Shown here piece by piece: positions 9,142-17,913 of a DNA stretch of 64,000 bases (position 1 is the first letter of the stretch; every line of letters starts with the position of its first letter). Position numbers and translations under genes: made by a program. Below the pieces are notes generated by a model. That model had not been told where the DNA came from. It saw nothing but the letters and a program-made list of their open reading frames with translations, and did not search any database. The stretch is taken from contig NZ_KB894356.1 of assembly GCF_000374425.1 (NCBI RefSeq), positions 62,001-126,000 on the forward strand, in the 5' to 3' direction. This DNA comes from Acinetobacter tjernbergiae DSM 14971 = CIP 107465 (GTDB lineage Bacteria > Pseudomonadota > Gammaproteobacteria > Pseudomonadales > Moraxellaceae).

Positions 9142-9955
9142 AACCTCGCTCCTGCTGTTGAATTTTTCTGATAGTGGCAAGTTCATATTCTAACTGTTGC
9201 CATGATGGAATATTAAAATCCCTTTCAAGCAAAGTCGGCTTTACTCCGCAAACTTGATACGTGTATTGTAATAATTCCCAAACAGGATCACAGATTTCTG
9301 CTCCGTGGGTATCTATCAACAAGTTTTCACTTATTTGTTCATGACCCGCGATATGTAAATAACGAATCCGCTCTTTAGGCATAGCTTGAATAAATGCATA
9401 TCCATCACTCCCATGATTCATACTATTCACATAGACATTATTTACATCGAGAAGTAATTCACAGTCTGCCTGTTCAATCACTTCTCGTACAAATTCAGCT
9501 TCCGTCATTTCTGCGTTTGGCATCAGATAAGTTGAAACATTCTCAATCACCAATCGCTGCCCTAAAATATCTTGAACACGCAAAATACGCTCAGCCACGT
9601 ATTTGACAGCCGCTTCGGTCATTGGAATCGGAAGCAAATCATATAAGTAACCACCATCATGGGTATAACTTAAATGTTCTGAATAAATGGGAACTTGATA
9701 TTGCTGTAAGAATATTTTGACCTGTTTGATAAATTCAATATTGAGTGGATGAGGACCACCAATAGACAAGGAAAGTCCATGGCATAATAAAGGGGCTTTC
9801 TCAACACATTGTGCCAATAACTTCGCATGTCGACCACCAAAGCCCATCCAGTTTTCGGGAGCAATCTCAATAAAATCAGGATGAGTTTCTGCTCTTAAAA
9901 ACGTATCGATAAAGTCACGCCTTAAGCCTAGACCAACTCCAGCCAGTGGAACCAT
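9080..9955 (-). CDS. hvfB: MNIO-family RiPP maturase HvfB/BufB (DUF692)
   Basis: A 291-residue TIM-barrel, multinuclear non-heme iron oxidase (MNIO, formerly DUF692). Conserved metal-site segments are all present: HPDFIEIAPENWMG, CHGLSLSIGG, YSEHLSYTHDG, LVIENVSTY, LLLDVNNVYVNS, YLHIAGHE, IDTHGAEICDPVW and LLERDFNIP. Known members oxidise cysteines of a precursor peptide to oxazolone/thioamide or thiooxazole groups that bind copper. It follows the precursor gene by 68 bp and overlaps hvfC. The start ATG at 9955 is preceded by AAGGAAGAG. Confidence 0.93.
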   Translation of the reverse strand: MVPLAGVGLGLRRDFIDTFLRAETHPDFIEIAPENWMGFGGRHAKLLAQCVEKAPLLCHGLSLSIGGPHPLNIEFIKQVKIFLQQYQVPIYSEHLSYTHDGGYLYDLLPIPMTEAAVKYVAERILRVQDILGQRLVIENVSTYLMPNAEMTEAEFVREVIEQADCELLLDVNNVYVNSMNHGSDGYAFIQAMPKERIRYLHIAGHEQISENLLIDTHGAEICDPVWELLQYTYQVCGVKPTLLERDFNIPSWQQLEYELATIRKIQQQERGYDGKEKHVPNDSAAVLSLDS

Positions 9956-9973
9956 GTTGCTCTTCCTTATTGA

Positions 9974-10009
9974 AATGATGTCGACAAGTTAAGCTTGATC
10001 GACATCATT
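9974..10009 (-). repeat. perfect stem-loop between hvfA and hvfB
   Basis: An 11-bp perfect inverted repeat (AATGATGTCGA / TCGACATCATT) with a 14-base loop, itself able to form a short inner CAAG/CTTG stem, lies in the 68-bp gap between precursor and maturase genes. No T-run follows on the minus strand, so it looks more like an mRNA-stabilising or partial-attenuation element than a full terminator. It could raise precursor expression over enzyme expression; this is inference. Confidence 0.6.
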
Positions 10010-10023
10010 CATTACGATATTGA

Positions 10024-10332
10024 TTACTTGGCGCCACATTTCCCATCAGCGACTTTTTTGTCTGCTCCACATTTTGCATCAGTCGCTTTTTTTGCTGCTC
10101 CACATTTACCCTCTGCTGCTTTTTTCTCAGCACCGCATTTTGCTTCTGCAGACTTCTGTTGTTTCTTAGCCTTATTTGCACCACACTTGGCTTCACCACA
10201 TTTGCCATCTGTTGCTTTGGTGGCATGCGCTTCAGTTGTTGTTGTCGTAGCTGCAGCAGACACCTGTGTTGCACTCACTACAGATAGAGCCAATAATGCT
10301 GCAACTGATGTCATTGAGTTTAACTTATTCAT
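10024..10332 (-). CDS. hvfA: HvfA-like RiPP metallophore precursor with six Cys motifs
   Basis: A 102-residue secreted precursor. A signal peptide ends near residue 26 (TQVSA-AA). The mature region is built of six [DE]-[GA]-K-C-G motifs: DGKCG, EAKCG, EAKCG, EGKCG, DAKCG and DGKCG, spaced by Lys/Ala-rich linkers. EGKCG repeats are the modification sites in HvfA/bufferin-type RiPPs. All cysteines of the mature peptide lie in such motifs. AAGGAA precedes the ATG. The strongly biased composition gives long antisense frames that are not genes. The product is expected to bind copper in the periplasm or outside the cell; the exact modification is inferred from the family. Confidence 0.9.
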   Translation of the reverse strand: MNKLNSMTSVAALLALSVVSATQVSAAATTTTTEAHATKATDGKCGEAKCGANKAKKQQKSAEAKCGAEKKAAEGKCGAAKKATDAKCGADKKVADGKCGAK

Positions 10333-10494
10333 TTTTCTATTCCTTTTAAGGTCATTTCGAGATTTGTACTGAGGTACATATTGTTAGACGGACTAAATCA
10401 CGATTTATTACAGTTCAAATAAAAAAAATTTATGTAAGAAACTGGACATTCACCCGACTAATAACTATTCAATAGCAACTCGCGTGAAATTATC

Positions 10495-11127
10495 ATGAAG
10501 AAGATCATTTATTCCTTCGCACAACATTATCAAAAAATATGTACAGCAATAAAACATTTCGATGGAATTGCTGCACTTGCGCTCAGACTCTTTTTAGTCC
10601 CTATATTCTGGATGGCTGGCACAAATAAGCTGATGCATTTTCAAGATACCGTAGCGTGGTTTGGCAATAGTGATTGGGGATTAGGCTTACCATTCCCAAC
10701 CCTCATGGCTGCATTAGCAACATCAACTGAACTCGTTGGCGCAGTTTTATTAGGGTTGGGTCTAATGACACGTCTGATCAGTATTCCACTCATCATAACG
10801 ATGGTCGTTGCGATTGTAACGGTACACCTTCCCAATGGTTGGCAAGCAATTGCTGATCCAAATGCACCATTTGCAAATGCACAAGTCCTCGCTTCGGCTG
10901 AAAAATTAGAAAAAGCACGTGAAATTTTAGAAAATTATGGAAACTATGATTGGCTGACCTCAAGCGGATCATTTGTGATTCTAAATAATGGAATTGAATT
11001 TGCAGTGACCTATTTGGTGATGCTGTTGGCTTTGATTGTCTTGGGTGGTGGACGCTATACCAGTCTGGATTATTGGGTGAGCTATTATTTAGATAAAAAG
11101 TATACCAACATACGATTTCATCAATAA
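10495..11127 (+). CDS. hvfX: DoxX-like membrane protein HvfX
   Basis: A 210-residue DoxX-family membrane protein with about four to five hydrophobic helices, including ALALRLFLVPIFWMAGTNK and a helix around LVGAVLLGLGLM. A larger periplasmic loop (residues about 115-160) separates the last helix. DoxX proteins accompany MNIO-RiPP clusters (HvfX family) and are thought to take part in maturation or copper handling at the membrane. Here the gene is divergent from hvfA across 162 bp instead of lying within the operon, so the two units may share a control region. The family call is firm, the role is inferred. Confidence 0.82.
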   Translation: MKKIIYSFAQHYQKICTAIKHFDGIAALALRLFLVPIFWMAGTNKLMHFQDTVAWFGNSDWGLGLPFPTLMAALATSTELVGAVLLGLGLMTRLISIPLIITMVVAIVTVHLPNGWQAIADPNAPFANAQVLASAEKLEKAREILENYGNYDWLTSSGSFVILNNGIEFAVTYLVMLLALIVLGGGRYTSLDYWVSYYLDKKYTNIRFHQ

Positions 11128-11303
11128 TTCAAAAATAGCTTCAGAACATAATATGTCGATGCCATCACAAAAAATTCACTTCCCAATCAGTATAAATAGT
11201 ACTGTCTTATATTGATCTCTCTTCACTGCAGAAAACGATAAGACTAATAAAAATTAACCAAAAGAATCAAAACCTGAGACCATCATGGTCAAGGAGATAC
11301 AAA

Positions 11304-12797
11304 ATGGACTCTCGTCTACTTATTGCAATCATGCTAAGTAGTTTTAGTGTAACAACATTTGCTTCAAGCCATCGCGAAGCTCCCTCAATCACTAAAATGC
11401 CCAAGGTGGATGCTACTGATTTTTATATGTTTAAAAGTTATGAATCTAGCCGCAGTAATTTTGTAACGCTACTTGCTAACTATCAACCTCTACAAGATGC
11501 TTATGGCGGTCCCAATTACTTTTCTCTAGATCCCAAAGCACTTTATGAAATCCACATCGATAATAATGGTGATGCGCAAGAAGATATTACCTTCCAGTTT
11601 AAATTTAATCAGGAGTTAAAAGACCTACAAGTACCCGTTGGCGGAAAAAATATTTCTGTTCCTTTGTCCAACATCGGTAAAATCACAAACGATAGTAGTT
11701 CAGCACAAAATACAGCTGAAACATTTACAGTTACCATGATTAAAGGTGATCGACGTAAAGGTGAGAGAAGTGTTCTAGGTACGTTTAAAAAACCCTTCGA
11801 TAATGTTGGCAACAAATCTATTCCCAACTATCAATCATATGCTGATAGTTTTGTCCAAAATGTGAATTTTGGCAGTTGTGGCATTGGTAAAGTTTTTGTG
11901 GGCCAGCGCCAAGATCCTTTCGCAGTCAATCTCGGTGAAGTATTTGATCTAGTGAATATTAAAATCCCTGCTACTCAACTTGCACCATCTGGAGTAAATG
12001 CTGAAGATCAAGGCTTAAATACAATTGCAGACAAAAATGTCACTACAATTGCTTTGGAAGTTCCCCAATCCTGTTTAGTGTCTACAAATGAAAATGTCAT
12101 TGGTGGCTGGACAACAGCTAGCTTACCCCAAGCCACCTTACTCAATCCTAATCCTGACAGCAATTTAAACAGCGCCACGAAAGTAGGAGGTGCTTGGACT
12201 CAAGTTTCACGTTTAGGTATGCCACTCGTTAATGAAGTCGTGATTGGTTTAAAAGATAAAGATAAATTCAATGCGAGCAAACCCCTAAATGATGGGCAAT
12301 TTGCAGACTACGTCACCAACCCTGCCCTACCAACTCTCATCGAAGTTTTATTTAAAGATGCCACAGGTGGAGCCGTTGTTGCACCAACAAACTTTCCACG
12401 CACTGATTTAGTTAATGCTTTTCTGTTAGGTATTCCAGGATTGAATCAACCCAAAAGTGTCAAAGCATCTGAAATGCTCCGCTTAAATACGGCAATTGCT
12501 CCAGCAGCCAAAGACAAACAAAACCGTTTAGGTGTGATTGGTGGAGATACTGCTGGCTTTCCGAATGGACGTCGTCCCGGTGATGATGTCGTTGATATCG
12601 AACTCCGCGTTGCAATGGGCTTACTGTGTACGATTGATGGTGTAAATACTGCGGTTGGCTGTAAAGCGAGTGATGCGAAAGCAGGAGGAATAGGCTTTAC
12701 TGATGGAGCTCTACAATCACCTCAACAATTCGGTACTGCTTTCCCATACTTAAACACTCCAGTAGCAGGCTCTCCATCTAATACAGCTAGCAAATAA
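11304..12797 (+). CDS. exported DUF4331 family protein
   Basis: A 497-residue protein with a signal peptide ending at TTFA, followed by the DUF4331 start SSHREAPSITKMPKVDATDF. Other family marks are the IDNNGDAQEDITFQFKF segment near residue 90 and the GRRPGDDVVDIELRVAMG segment near residue 425. Cysteines near residue 190, 255, 435 and 450 may form disulfides. The function of DUF4331 is not established. AAGGAGATACAAA precedes the ATG. It heads an operon with a lipoprotein, a TPR protein, a TonB-dependent receptor and a TonB-like protein, so it may be an exported or surface ligand-binding partner of the receptor (inference). Confidence 0.88.
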   Translation: MDSRLLIAIMLSSFSVTTFASSHREAPSITKMPKVDATDFYMFKSYESSRSNFVTLLANYQPLQDAYGGPNYFSLDPKALYEIHIDNNGDAQEDITFQFKFNQELKDLQVPVGGKNISVPLSNIGKITNDSSSAQNTAETFTVTMIKGDRRKGERSVLGTFKKPFDNVGNKSIPNYQSYADSFVQNVNFGSCGIGKVFVGQRQDPFAVNLGEVFDLVNIKIPATQLAPSGVNAEDQGLNTIADKNVTTIALEVPQSCLVSTNENVIGGWTTASLPQATLLNPNPDSNLNSATKVGGAWTQVSRLGMPLVNEVVIGLKDKDKFNASKPLNDGQFADYVTNPALPTLIEVLFKDATGGAVVAPTNFPRTDLVNAFLLGIPGLNQPKSVKASEMLRLNTAIAPAAKDKQNRLGVIGGDTAGFPNGRRPGDDVVDIELRVAMGLLCTIDGVNTAVGCKASDAKAGGIGFTDGALQSPQQFGTAFPYLNTPVAGSPSNTASK

Positions 12798-12812
12798 TTA
12801 GGAGTAGTCACC

Positions 12813-13052
12813 ATGAGAAAATTAATTTTGCTGTTCATGGTTGGTATTGGATTAAGTGGATGCGGTGGTAATGACAATAATTCAAAACCGAATAATAACA
12901 ACCAATCTCAAAATGATCCCGTTCTTAAAGAAACGTTGTCATTAACCAATCAACCTCAAAGTAACTACGAACAGTCTGAACCTAAAAGTCTTACTGAGAT
13001 TTCAGAATCTACTATAGATAACAAATCAGAACCAGTTGCAGTGAAATTTTAA
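12813..13052 (+). CDS. small lipoprotein
   Basis: A 79-residue lipoprotein: MRKLILLFMVGIGLSGCGG has a clear lipobox (LSGC), and the rest is a low-complexity Asn/Gln/Ser/Glu-rich tail with no fold visible. It has a GGAG ribosome site and starts 15 bp after the DUF4331 gene. A hairpin terminator follows immediately. Its role is unknown; it may tether or chaperone the DUF4331 product. Confidence 0.8.
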   Translation: MRKLILLFMVGIGLSGCGGNDNNSKPNNNNQSQNDPVLKETLSLTNQPQSNYEQSEPKSLTEISESTIDNKSEPVAVKF

Positions 13053-13054
13053 GA

Positions 13055-13094
13055 AAAAAGCTCTTAGTTTAATCATTTACTCTAAGAGCTTTTT
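13055..13094 (+). terminator. intrinsic terminator after DUF4331-lipoprotein genes
   Basis: Inverted arms AAAAAGCTCTTAG and CTAAGAGCTTTTT form a 13-bp stem with a 14-base loop, ending in a T-run. The next gene of the operon starts only 12 bp later with its ribosome site just behind the hairpin. It should therefore be a partial terminator that lowers expression of the TPR and receptor genes relative to the first two. Confidence 0.85.
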
Positions 13095-13105
13095 GGGAGT
13101 TTTAA

Positions 13106-14227
13106 ATGTTAATCCGCCAGTTAACTGTTTCAATTGTAGTATCACTCTACTTAAGCACAGCTTCAGCTCACCCAAAACATCATCATGAAGAATCTTCATC
13201 GAGTTCTGAACATCCAAATTATTCAGCAATGTTAAAAAACAATCATAATGATGAACTTAGAAATCAAATCGTTAATGTCTTACTTGAAAAAGCGTATTCA
13301 AAAGGCGATGGTGAGTTTTTAGAACAAGCTGAAGATTTAATGAAATCAAGCTTCAACTCATCAGACACCGAAAATAAATTGTTAGAAACTCGACTCGCTC
13401 AAGCAAATCATAATTTCAGTAAAGCAGAAACAATACTTAATGACGTTTTAAAAAAAGACTCTAAAAATTATGATGCAATTTTACAACTCGCAAATATATA
13501 TAGATTACAAGGTCAATTTAATCAGTCACTTAAATTATGCGATCAATTAGATCAACAGAGTGTGAAACTTTATCAAGTTGGGTGTGTTTTGCAAGTGGAT
13601 GCAATGACAAAAAATATTTCTGAAATAAAACCTAGAACAAATGAACTTCTTCAAATGGCCACAAGGCTAAATAAAAATGATCAGCAATGGCTAGGTAATA
13701 TTATGCTGGAAATAGCGACCAGATTTAATGATCCAACTCTTGCGAGCCAATCTATTCCATTACTTAATGTAGATAATTTACCCAACGCTCTTGCTAAATC
13801 CAATTGGTATATTTCTCAACAAGAATATTCAAATGCAATCAAAATTCTCACCCCATATCGTTATCATGATGGCGCGTTATATCGAATTATTTTAAGCAAA
13901 CAGAAACTAAACGATCCTCTTGCAGAAAAAGACCTAAATGAACTAACCCAAAGAGTACAAAACCTACTCGACCATAAAGATCACATCCATCTCAGAGAAC
14001 AAGCTCAATTCCTATGGGTTTCAAAAAAATATGATGATGGTTTACGCATAGCTGCCAAAAACTGGAATATGCAAAGAGAAAATGATGATTTTGAGGTCTA
14101 TGCTGCCCTTGCACTTGATAGTAAGAATCGTGAAAGCACAGAAAAATTATTAAATTGGAGTAATGAGACTGGCTATCAAAACCCGACCTACATTCAAAAA
14201 CTGAAACAAATGTTAAAGCAACTATAA
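13106..14227 (+). CDS. secreted TPR-like protein with His-rich N-terminus
   Basis: A 373-residue protein with a signal peptide ending at STASA. The mature N-terminus HPKHHHEESSSSSEH is histidine-rich and could bind metal. The remainder is helical with tetratricopeptide-type repeats (for example residues 90-150, with ILQLANIYRLQGQFNQSLKL). GGGAG precedes the ATG. It lies between the DUF4331/lipoprotein pair and the TonB-dependent receptor, which suggests a periplasmic adaptor. No enzyme motif is seen; function unknown. Confidence 0.78.
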   Translation: MLIRQLTVSIVVSLYLSTASAHPKHHHEESSSSSEHPNYSAMLKNNHNDELRNQIVNVLLEKAYSKGDGEFLEQAEDLMKSSFNSSDTENKLLETRLAQANHNFSKAETILNDVLKKDSKNYDAILQLANIYRLQGQFNQSLKLCDQLDQQSVKLYQVGCVLQVDAMTKNISEIKPRTNELLQMATRLNKNDQQWLGNIMLEIATRFNDPTLASQSIPLLNVDNLPNALAKSNWYISQQEYSNAIKILTPYRYHDGALYRIILSKQKLNDPLAEKDLNELTQRVQNLLDHKDHIHLREQAQFLWVSKKYDDGLRIAAKNWNMQRENDDFEVYAALALDSKNRESTEKLLNWSNETGYQNPTYIQKLKQMLKQL

Positions 14228-14318
14228 GTCTAAATTCGATGAACAACTGAAAACATGAGCTTAATAGTGACTTCATGGTTAAGAAATCAAGATAATTTAT
14301 AAAATAGATGGAATAAAA

Positions 14319-16436
14319 ATGAAAAAAAGACTTTTGTATTGTTTGTTGATAGGAAGTAGCCATTTCTATTTAGGTCAGATAACCCATGCGGGAGGCGAAC
14401 TTACAACAACACTCCCTACAATTAAAATAACAGCATCATCAAATTCTGATAGTGCATTTGGAGTCGCATTTACTTCATCTCAAGGAACAATATCAAAAGA
14501 ACAAATTGAAACTCGACCTTTATCACGTCCAGCAGAAGTTCTAGAGACTATTCCTGGGGTCATTGTGACTCAACACAGTGGCAGTGGTAAGGCAAATCAA
14601 TATTTTCTGAGAGGTTTTAACTTAGATCATGGAACTGACTTTGCAACATCATTTGATGAACAGCCAATTAACATGGTGAGTCATGCTCATGGTCAAGGTT
14701 ACACAGACTTAAATTTTCTAATCCCCGAACTGATTGAATCGATTCAATATCACAAAGGAGCAGTATCGATTGATGATGGTGATTTTGCATCAGCAGGCAC
14801 AGCAAAAATTTCGAGTATCCATTCTCTAGATAATCCTTATGCACAAATAACGTTAGGTAATCACAATTTACTTAGATTTTTAGCCGTTGGAAACTTAGTT
14901 CTTAATGACGGGGAATTAATCGGTGCAGTTGAAAACATCAACAGTGACGGACCTTGGGTTAATCCTGAAAATCTTTCAAAACAAAATCTATTCTTAAAAT
15001 ATTTCACTGGTGACCATGATAAAAATCAAGCAATCAGCTTCCAACATTATCAAGCACGATGGGATGCCACTGATCAAATTCCAGAGCGACTGATTGAAAG
15101 CGGTGAACTTAATCGCTTTGATAGCTTAAATAACAGTGATGGTGGTAAGTCTGCTCGGACTGCTATTTGGTATAATGCTAAAAATTATGAGAAAACGAAA
15201 TACTCAACAATCTCCTCTTATGCCGTATATAATAAACTGAATCTATTTTCTGACTTTAGTTATTTTTTAAATGATCCAGTCCATGGAGACCAGTTTGAGC
15301 AGGCTGAAGAACGGACAACACTTGGATTTAAATTTCAAAAAGGTTTATTAAGTGAATGGTCAAGCAAAGAGCTTTTAAACTCGTTTGGATCATCTCTTAG
15401 GTATGATTATATTAACAACTTAGGTCTTTACCAGACACAAAATCGGCAGCGTTTCAACACGATAAGAAATGATGATGTTAATCAATGGTCTCTCGGTCTA
15501 TGGGGACAAAATCAAACGACATGGCAACCTTGGCTAAAAACCATTTTAGGCGTTCGTGGTGATTTTTATTCTTTTGATGTAAATTCTGATCAAGAAGAAA
15601 ATAGTGGTCATAAAACTGATCATATTTTCAGCCCTAAAATGAGCATAATTTTAGGTCCGTGGGAGAATATTGAGTATTACATTAATTATGCATATGGCTT
15701 TCATAGCAATGATGCAAGAGGAACTACAACTCACTTAAACATTGACCCTCGTGATAGTAACTATTTGAAACCTACTCTTCCCGTTTCCCCATTAGTAAGA
15801 ATAATAAACTCAGAACTAGGATTAAGAGCAAAAATTATACCAGAACTCACTTCAACAATAGCTCTGTGGCAACTTGATTCAGATTCAGAACTGGTATTCA
15901 TCGGCGATGCTGGTACGACTGAAGCAAGTCGGCCAAGTAAAAGACAAGGTATCGAAATTTCACAATTCTATCAACCAACAGATGCTTGGATTATCGATCT
16001 AGATCTGGCTTGGTCAAAAGCAAGATTTAAAAATGAAATTTCGGAAGGAAATCATATTCCTGGGGCAATAGAAAAGACTATAGCTGCTGGATTTACTTAT
16101 AAACTGAATGACCAAATTAATTTTGGAGGACGTTTACGTTACTTTGGTTCTCGCCCTTTGATTGAGGATAACTCAGTTCGTTCCGATTCATCAACTTTAG
16201 TTAACTTACAAGGCAACTATCAATTTAATAAAAACTTTCTAGCACAAGTTGAACTCTTTAATGTATTCGATCAAAAAACGAATGATATCGAATACTACTA
16301 TGCATCATGTGCTCCTCAAGATCTCAGTGAGCCTACATGCTCACCTAACTCATCAGAACGTGAAGGAATTTATGATAGGCATATTCATCCTACTGAAGGA
16401 AGAAATTTAAAAGTCACATTACGCTACATTTTCTAA
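14319..16436 (+). CDS. TonB-dependent receptor of a DUF4331-linked operon
   Basis: A 705-residue outer-membrane receptor. A signal peptide is followed by LPTIKITASS (TonB-box region), then a plug with RPAEVLETIPGVIVTQHSGS and FLRGFNLDHGTDFATSFDEQ. The phrase NMVSHAHGQGYTDLNFLIPE marks a distinct receptor subfamily whose substrate I do not know. The barrel ends NLKVTLRYIF with terminal phenylalanine. Two cysteines in a loop near residue 665-675 may form a disulfide. It is not a typical siderophore receptor, and no Fur box is visible in the 91-bp gap upstream. Together with its TPR and TonB-like neighbours it forms a dedicated uptake unit. Confidence 0.88.
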   Translation: MKKRLLYCLLIGSSHFYLGQITHAGGELTTTLPTIKITASSNSDSAFGVAFTSSQGTISKEQIETRPLSRPAEVLETIPGVIVTQHSGSGKANQYFLRGFNLDHGTDFATSFDEQPINMVSHAHGQGYTDLNFLIPELIESIQYHKGAVSIDDGDFASAGTAKISSIHSLDNPYAQITLGNHNLLRFLAVGNLVLNDGELIGAVENINSDGPWVNPENLSKQNLFLKYFTGDHDKNQAISFQHYQARWDATDQIPERLIESGELNRFDSLNNSDGGKSARTAIWYNAKNYEKTKYSTISSYAVYNKLNLFSDFSYFLNDPVHGDQFEQAEERTTLGFKFQKGLLSEWSSKELLNSFGSSLRYDYINNLGLYQTQNRQRFNTIRNDDVNQWSLGLWGQNQTTWQPWLKTILGVRGDFYSFDVNSDQEENSGHKTDHIFSPKMSIILGPWENIEYYINYAYGFHSNDARGTTTHLNIDPRDSNYLKPTLPVSPLVRIINSELGLRAKIIPELTSTIALWQLDSDSELVFIGDAGTTEASRPSKRQGIEISQFYQPTDAWIIDLDLAWSKARFKNEISEGNHIPGAIEKTIAAGFTYKLNDQINFGGRLRYFGSRPLIEDNSVRSDSSTLVNLQGNYQFNKNFLAQVELFNVFDQKTNDIEYYYASCAPQDLSEPTCSPNSSEREGIYDRHIHPTEGRNLKVTLRYIF

Positions 16437-16468
16437 ACAGATATTAAAAGCCTAAAAGGGGAAATGCT

Positions 16469-17320
16469 ATGTGGATTCAAAAAAAAACTCCAATTGCACA
16501 TAGCGCCTTGATTTTTAGTTTTATTTTTCATATTTTAATTTTTATATTCATTTTTAATTTTGAAATAGAACACCAGCATAATTCAGATTATAAAATGGAG
16601 GTAATATTAGTTTCCACTCCAACTACACTCACAAAGCCAAAAAATAATATGCACTCAACTAAAATAGAGCAATCGGCCATACAAACTAAGTCGAATGAAA
16701 CTAAGAATGAAGAGAGAGTTATGCAAGATAATGTACCTGACTTCTTTGAATTAGAAAAAAGTAGACCATTGAGTGAAAGTGTTTATAATCCATTACTTGA
16801 TGCTAAAAACCGAGCAAAAAAAGCAATTGCTGATGCTAAACTTATTGCTAATACTCATAAGAAAAGTATAAAAAAATTGGATGAAAAACCAATTGATCAG
16901 ATGGAAGAACAATATACTAGTGATATATTAACACCAGACAATCTAAATCATTTGTATAAAATTGAAATTATTAATGATTCAGAAAAATTGGAAAGATTCT
17001 CTAATATTATAGAACAAGCTTCAAATTATATTCCAACTCCCGAAGAGCAAAACCAAATAAATCAATTCAAAGAACAAACCAATATAGGACTGAATAATGA
17101 GGTTTTATTAGAAAAATTAAATTCAAAAATTTTATTGAAATTTACTATCGACCCTCAGAATTTAATTATTCTAATTGAAATTAAACCAATGTCCATTGAA
17201 GTAGAAAGAGCGTTAAATCAATTAATCAAACAACTTAATTTCGATTTAATATTTATTAATTCCGACTTAAGTTATACGCCCTACTCATTTTCATTTGAAT
17301 TTAATACTGAACTTTATTGA
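16469..17320 (+). CDS. TonB-like anchored periplasmic protein
   Basis: A 283-residue protein with one N-terminal membrane helix (residues about 13-33) after a short cytoplasmic head, a long charged and helical periplasmic region, and a C-terminal domain (about residues 205-283) with alternating hydrophobic strands. This is the layout of TonB, and its place right after a TonB-dependent receptor gene supports an energy-transducer role. The proline-rich spacer of classic TonB is missing and the C-terminal sequence is divergent, so the call is tentative. The start is 32 bp after the receptor stop with AAGGGG upstream. Confidence 0.6.
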   Translation: MWIQKKTPIAHSALIFSFIFHILIFIFIFNFEIEHQHNSDYKMEVILVSTPTTLTKPKNNMHSTKIEQSAIQTKSNETKNEERVMQDNVPDFFELEKSRPLSESVYNPLLDAKNRAKKAIADAKLIANTHKKSIKKLDEKPIDQMEEQYTSDILTPDNLNHLYKIEIINDSEKLERFSNIIEQASNYIPTPEEQNQINQFKEQTNIGLNNEVLLEKLNSKILLKFTIDPQNLIILIEIKPMSIEVERALNQLIKQLNFDLIFINSDLSYTPYSFSFEFNTELY

Positions 17321-17785
17321 ATAAAATCCAAAACATAAATTTTAACTTTATTAGATAGTCATTATACCACCTTCCTCTATTTCATATAGTAGCAACTAAA
17401 TAAATATATCAAAAATAGAATATATTTGGCACATTATGTAAGTTCAAAATCTATCTAGAGAATGCCAACTGCCCAAAATTGATATGATCAGATAAATGTA
17501 CTGATTTTATTTTTATGGTAATATTACGTGCTATCAGAAATTTCGTAATTAGAAGTAGAAAATAGCGTTTCGTCTTTACACGCTCACTTCTTCTAAATAT
17601 TTATCAAAGGCATTTCAAGTACATTAGAGCTATCATCATCTGCCTCATCAAGTATTTGGATTTTTTGAATGTGAACTTCTCTTTTTAAGCCCATTTTTTG
17701 CCATTTTAACTGCTTAACTCATCTAAACATGGATTTAAATAGATCCACATAGATTGCTTTACACTGAACAAAGGTATGATTTTTA
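17321..17785. other. AT-rich gene-poor stretch upstream of the dusA stump
   Basis: The 465 bp between the TonB-like gene and the truncated dusA hold no intact gene. A short minus-strand coding-like remnant lies at 17593-17718 and is listed separately. The last ~60 bases should contain the original dusA promoter, since the dusA ribosome site and start (AAAGG, ATG at 17786) are preserved. No terminator stands out. Confidence 0.5.
17593..17718 (-). pseudogene. possible C-terminal remnant of an unknown gene
   Basis: An open stretch of about 40 codons ending in TAG reads with protein-like composition (REVHIQKIQILDEADDDSSN near its middle) but has an in-frame stop directly upstream and no ribosome site. 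It may be the tail of a decayed gene or a very short protein from an internal ATG. I recognise no family. Confidence 0.3.
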
Positions 17786-17881
17786 ATGACTATTAACAAA
17801 AACATTGAAAACACTCAATCTCCGCGAATCAGTGTTGCACCGATGATGGATTGGACAAGTAAAATTTTATTTGTAATTTAA
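17786..17881 (+). pseudogene. dusA: 5' stump of dusA left by island insertion
   Basis: From ATG at 17786 the frame reads MTINKNIENTQSPRISVAPM and continues MDWT, then runs into island sequence and stops after 31 codons. The intact dusA at 45746 reads MITEKTIDNTKEPRISVAPM, the same length and pattern. This is therefore the original 5' end of the host gene, separated from its body by the island. It keeps the host ribosome site and probably the host promoter. Confidence 0.93.
17828..17858 (+). repeat. attL, left attachment-site copy in dusA
   Basis: A 31-bp sequence matching 45788-45818 at 30 of 31 positions; the identical core is CCGATGATGGATTGGACAA (17840-17858). Sequence similarity stops right after the core, as expected at a recombination point. 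Confidence 0.92.
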
Positions 17882-17913
17882 ATCAAAAACTTACTTAAAA
17901 TTTTAAAAATTTT

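Noticed and set aside
9995-10372. Long plus-strand frame and a second minus-strand frame across hvfA
   Set aside because: They are by-products of the repeated Lys/Ala/Cys-Gly codons; only the frame with signal peptide and Cys motifs is coding.
10333-10494. Possible ECF-type promoter for hvfA (GAAC and CGTCTAA on the minus strand)
   Set aside because: The spacing between the two blocks is about 22 bases, too long for a usual ECF promoter, so I do not call it.
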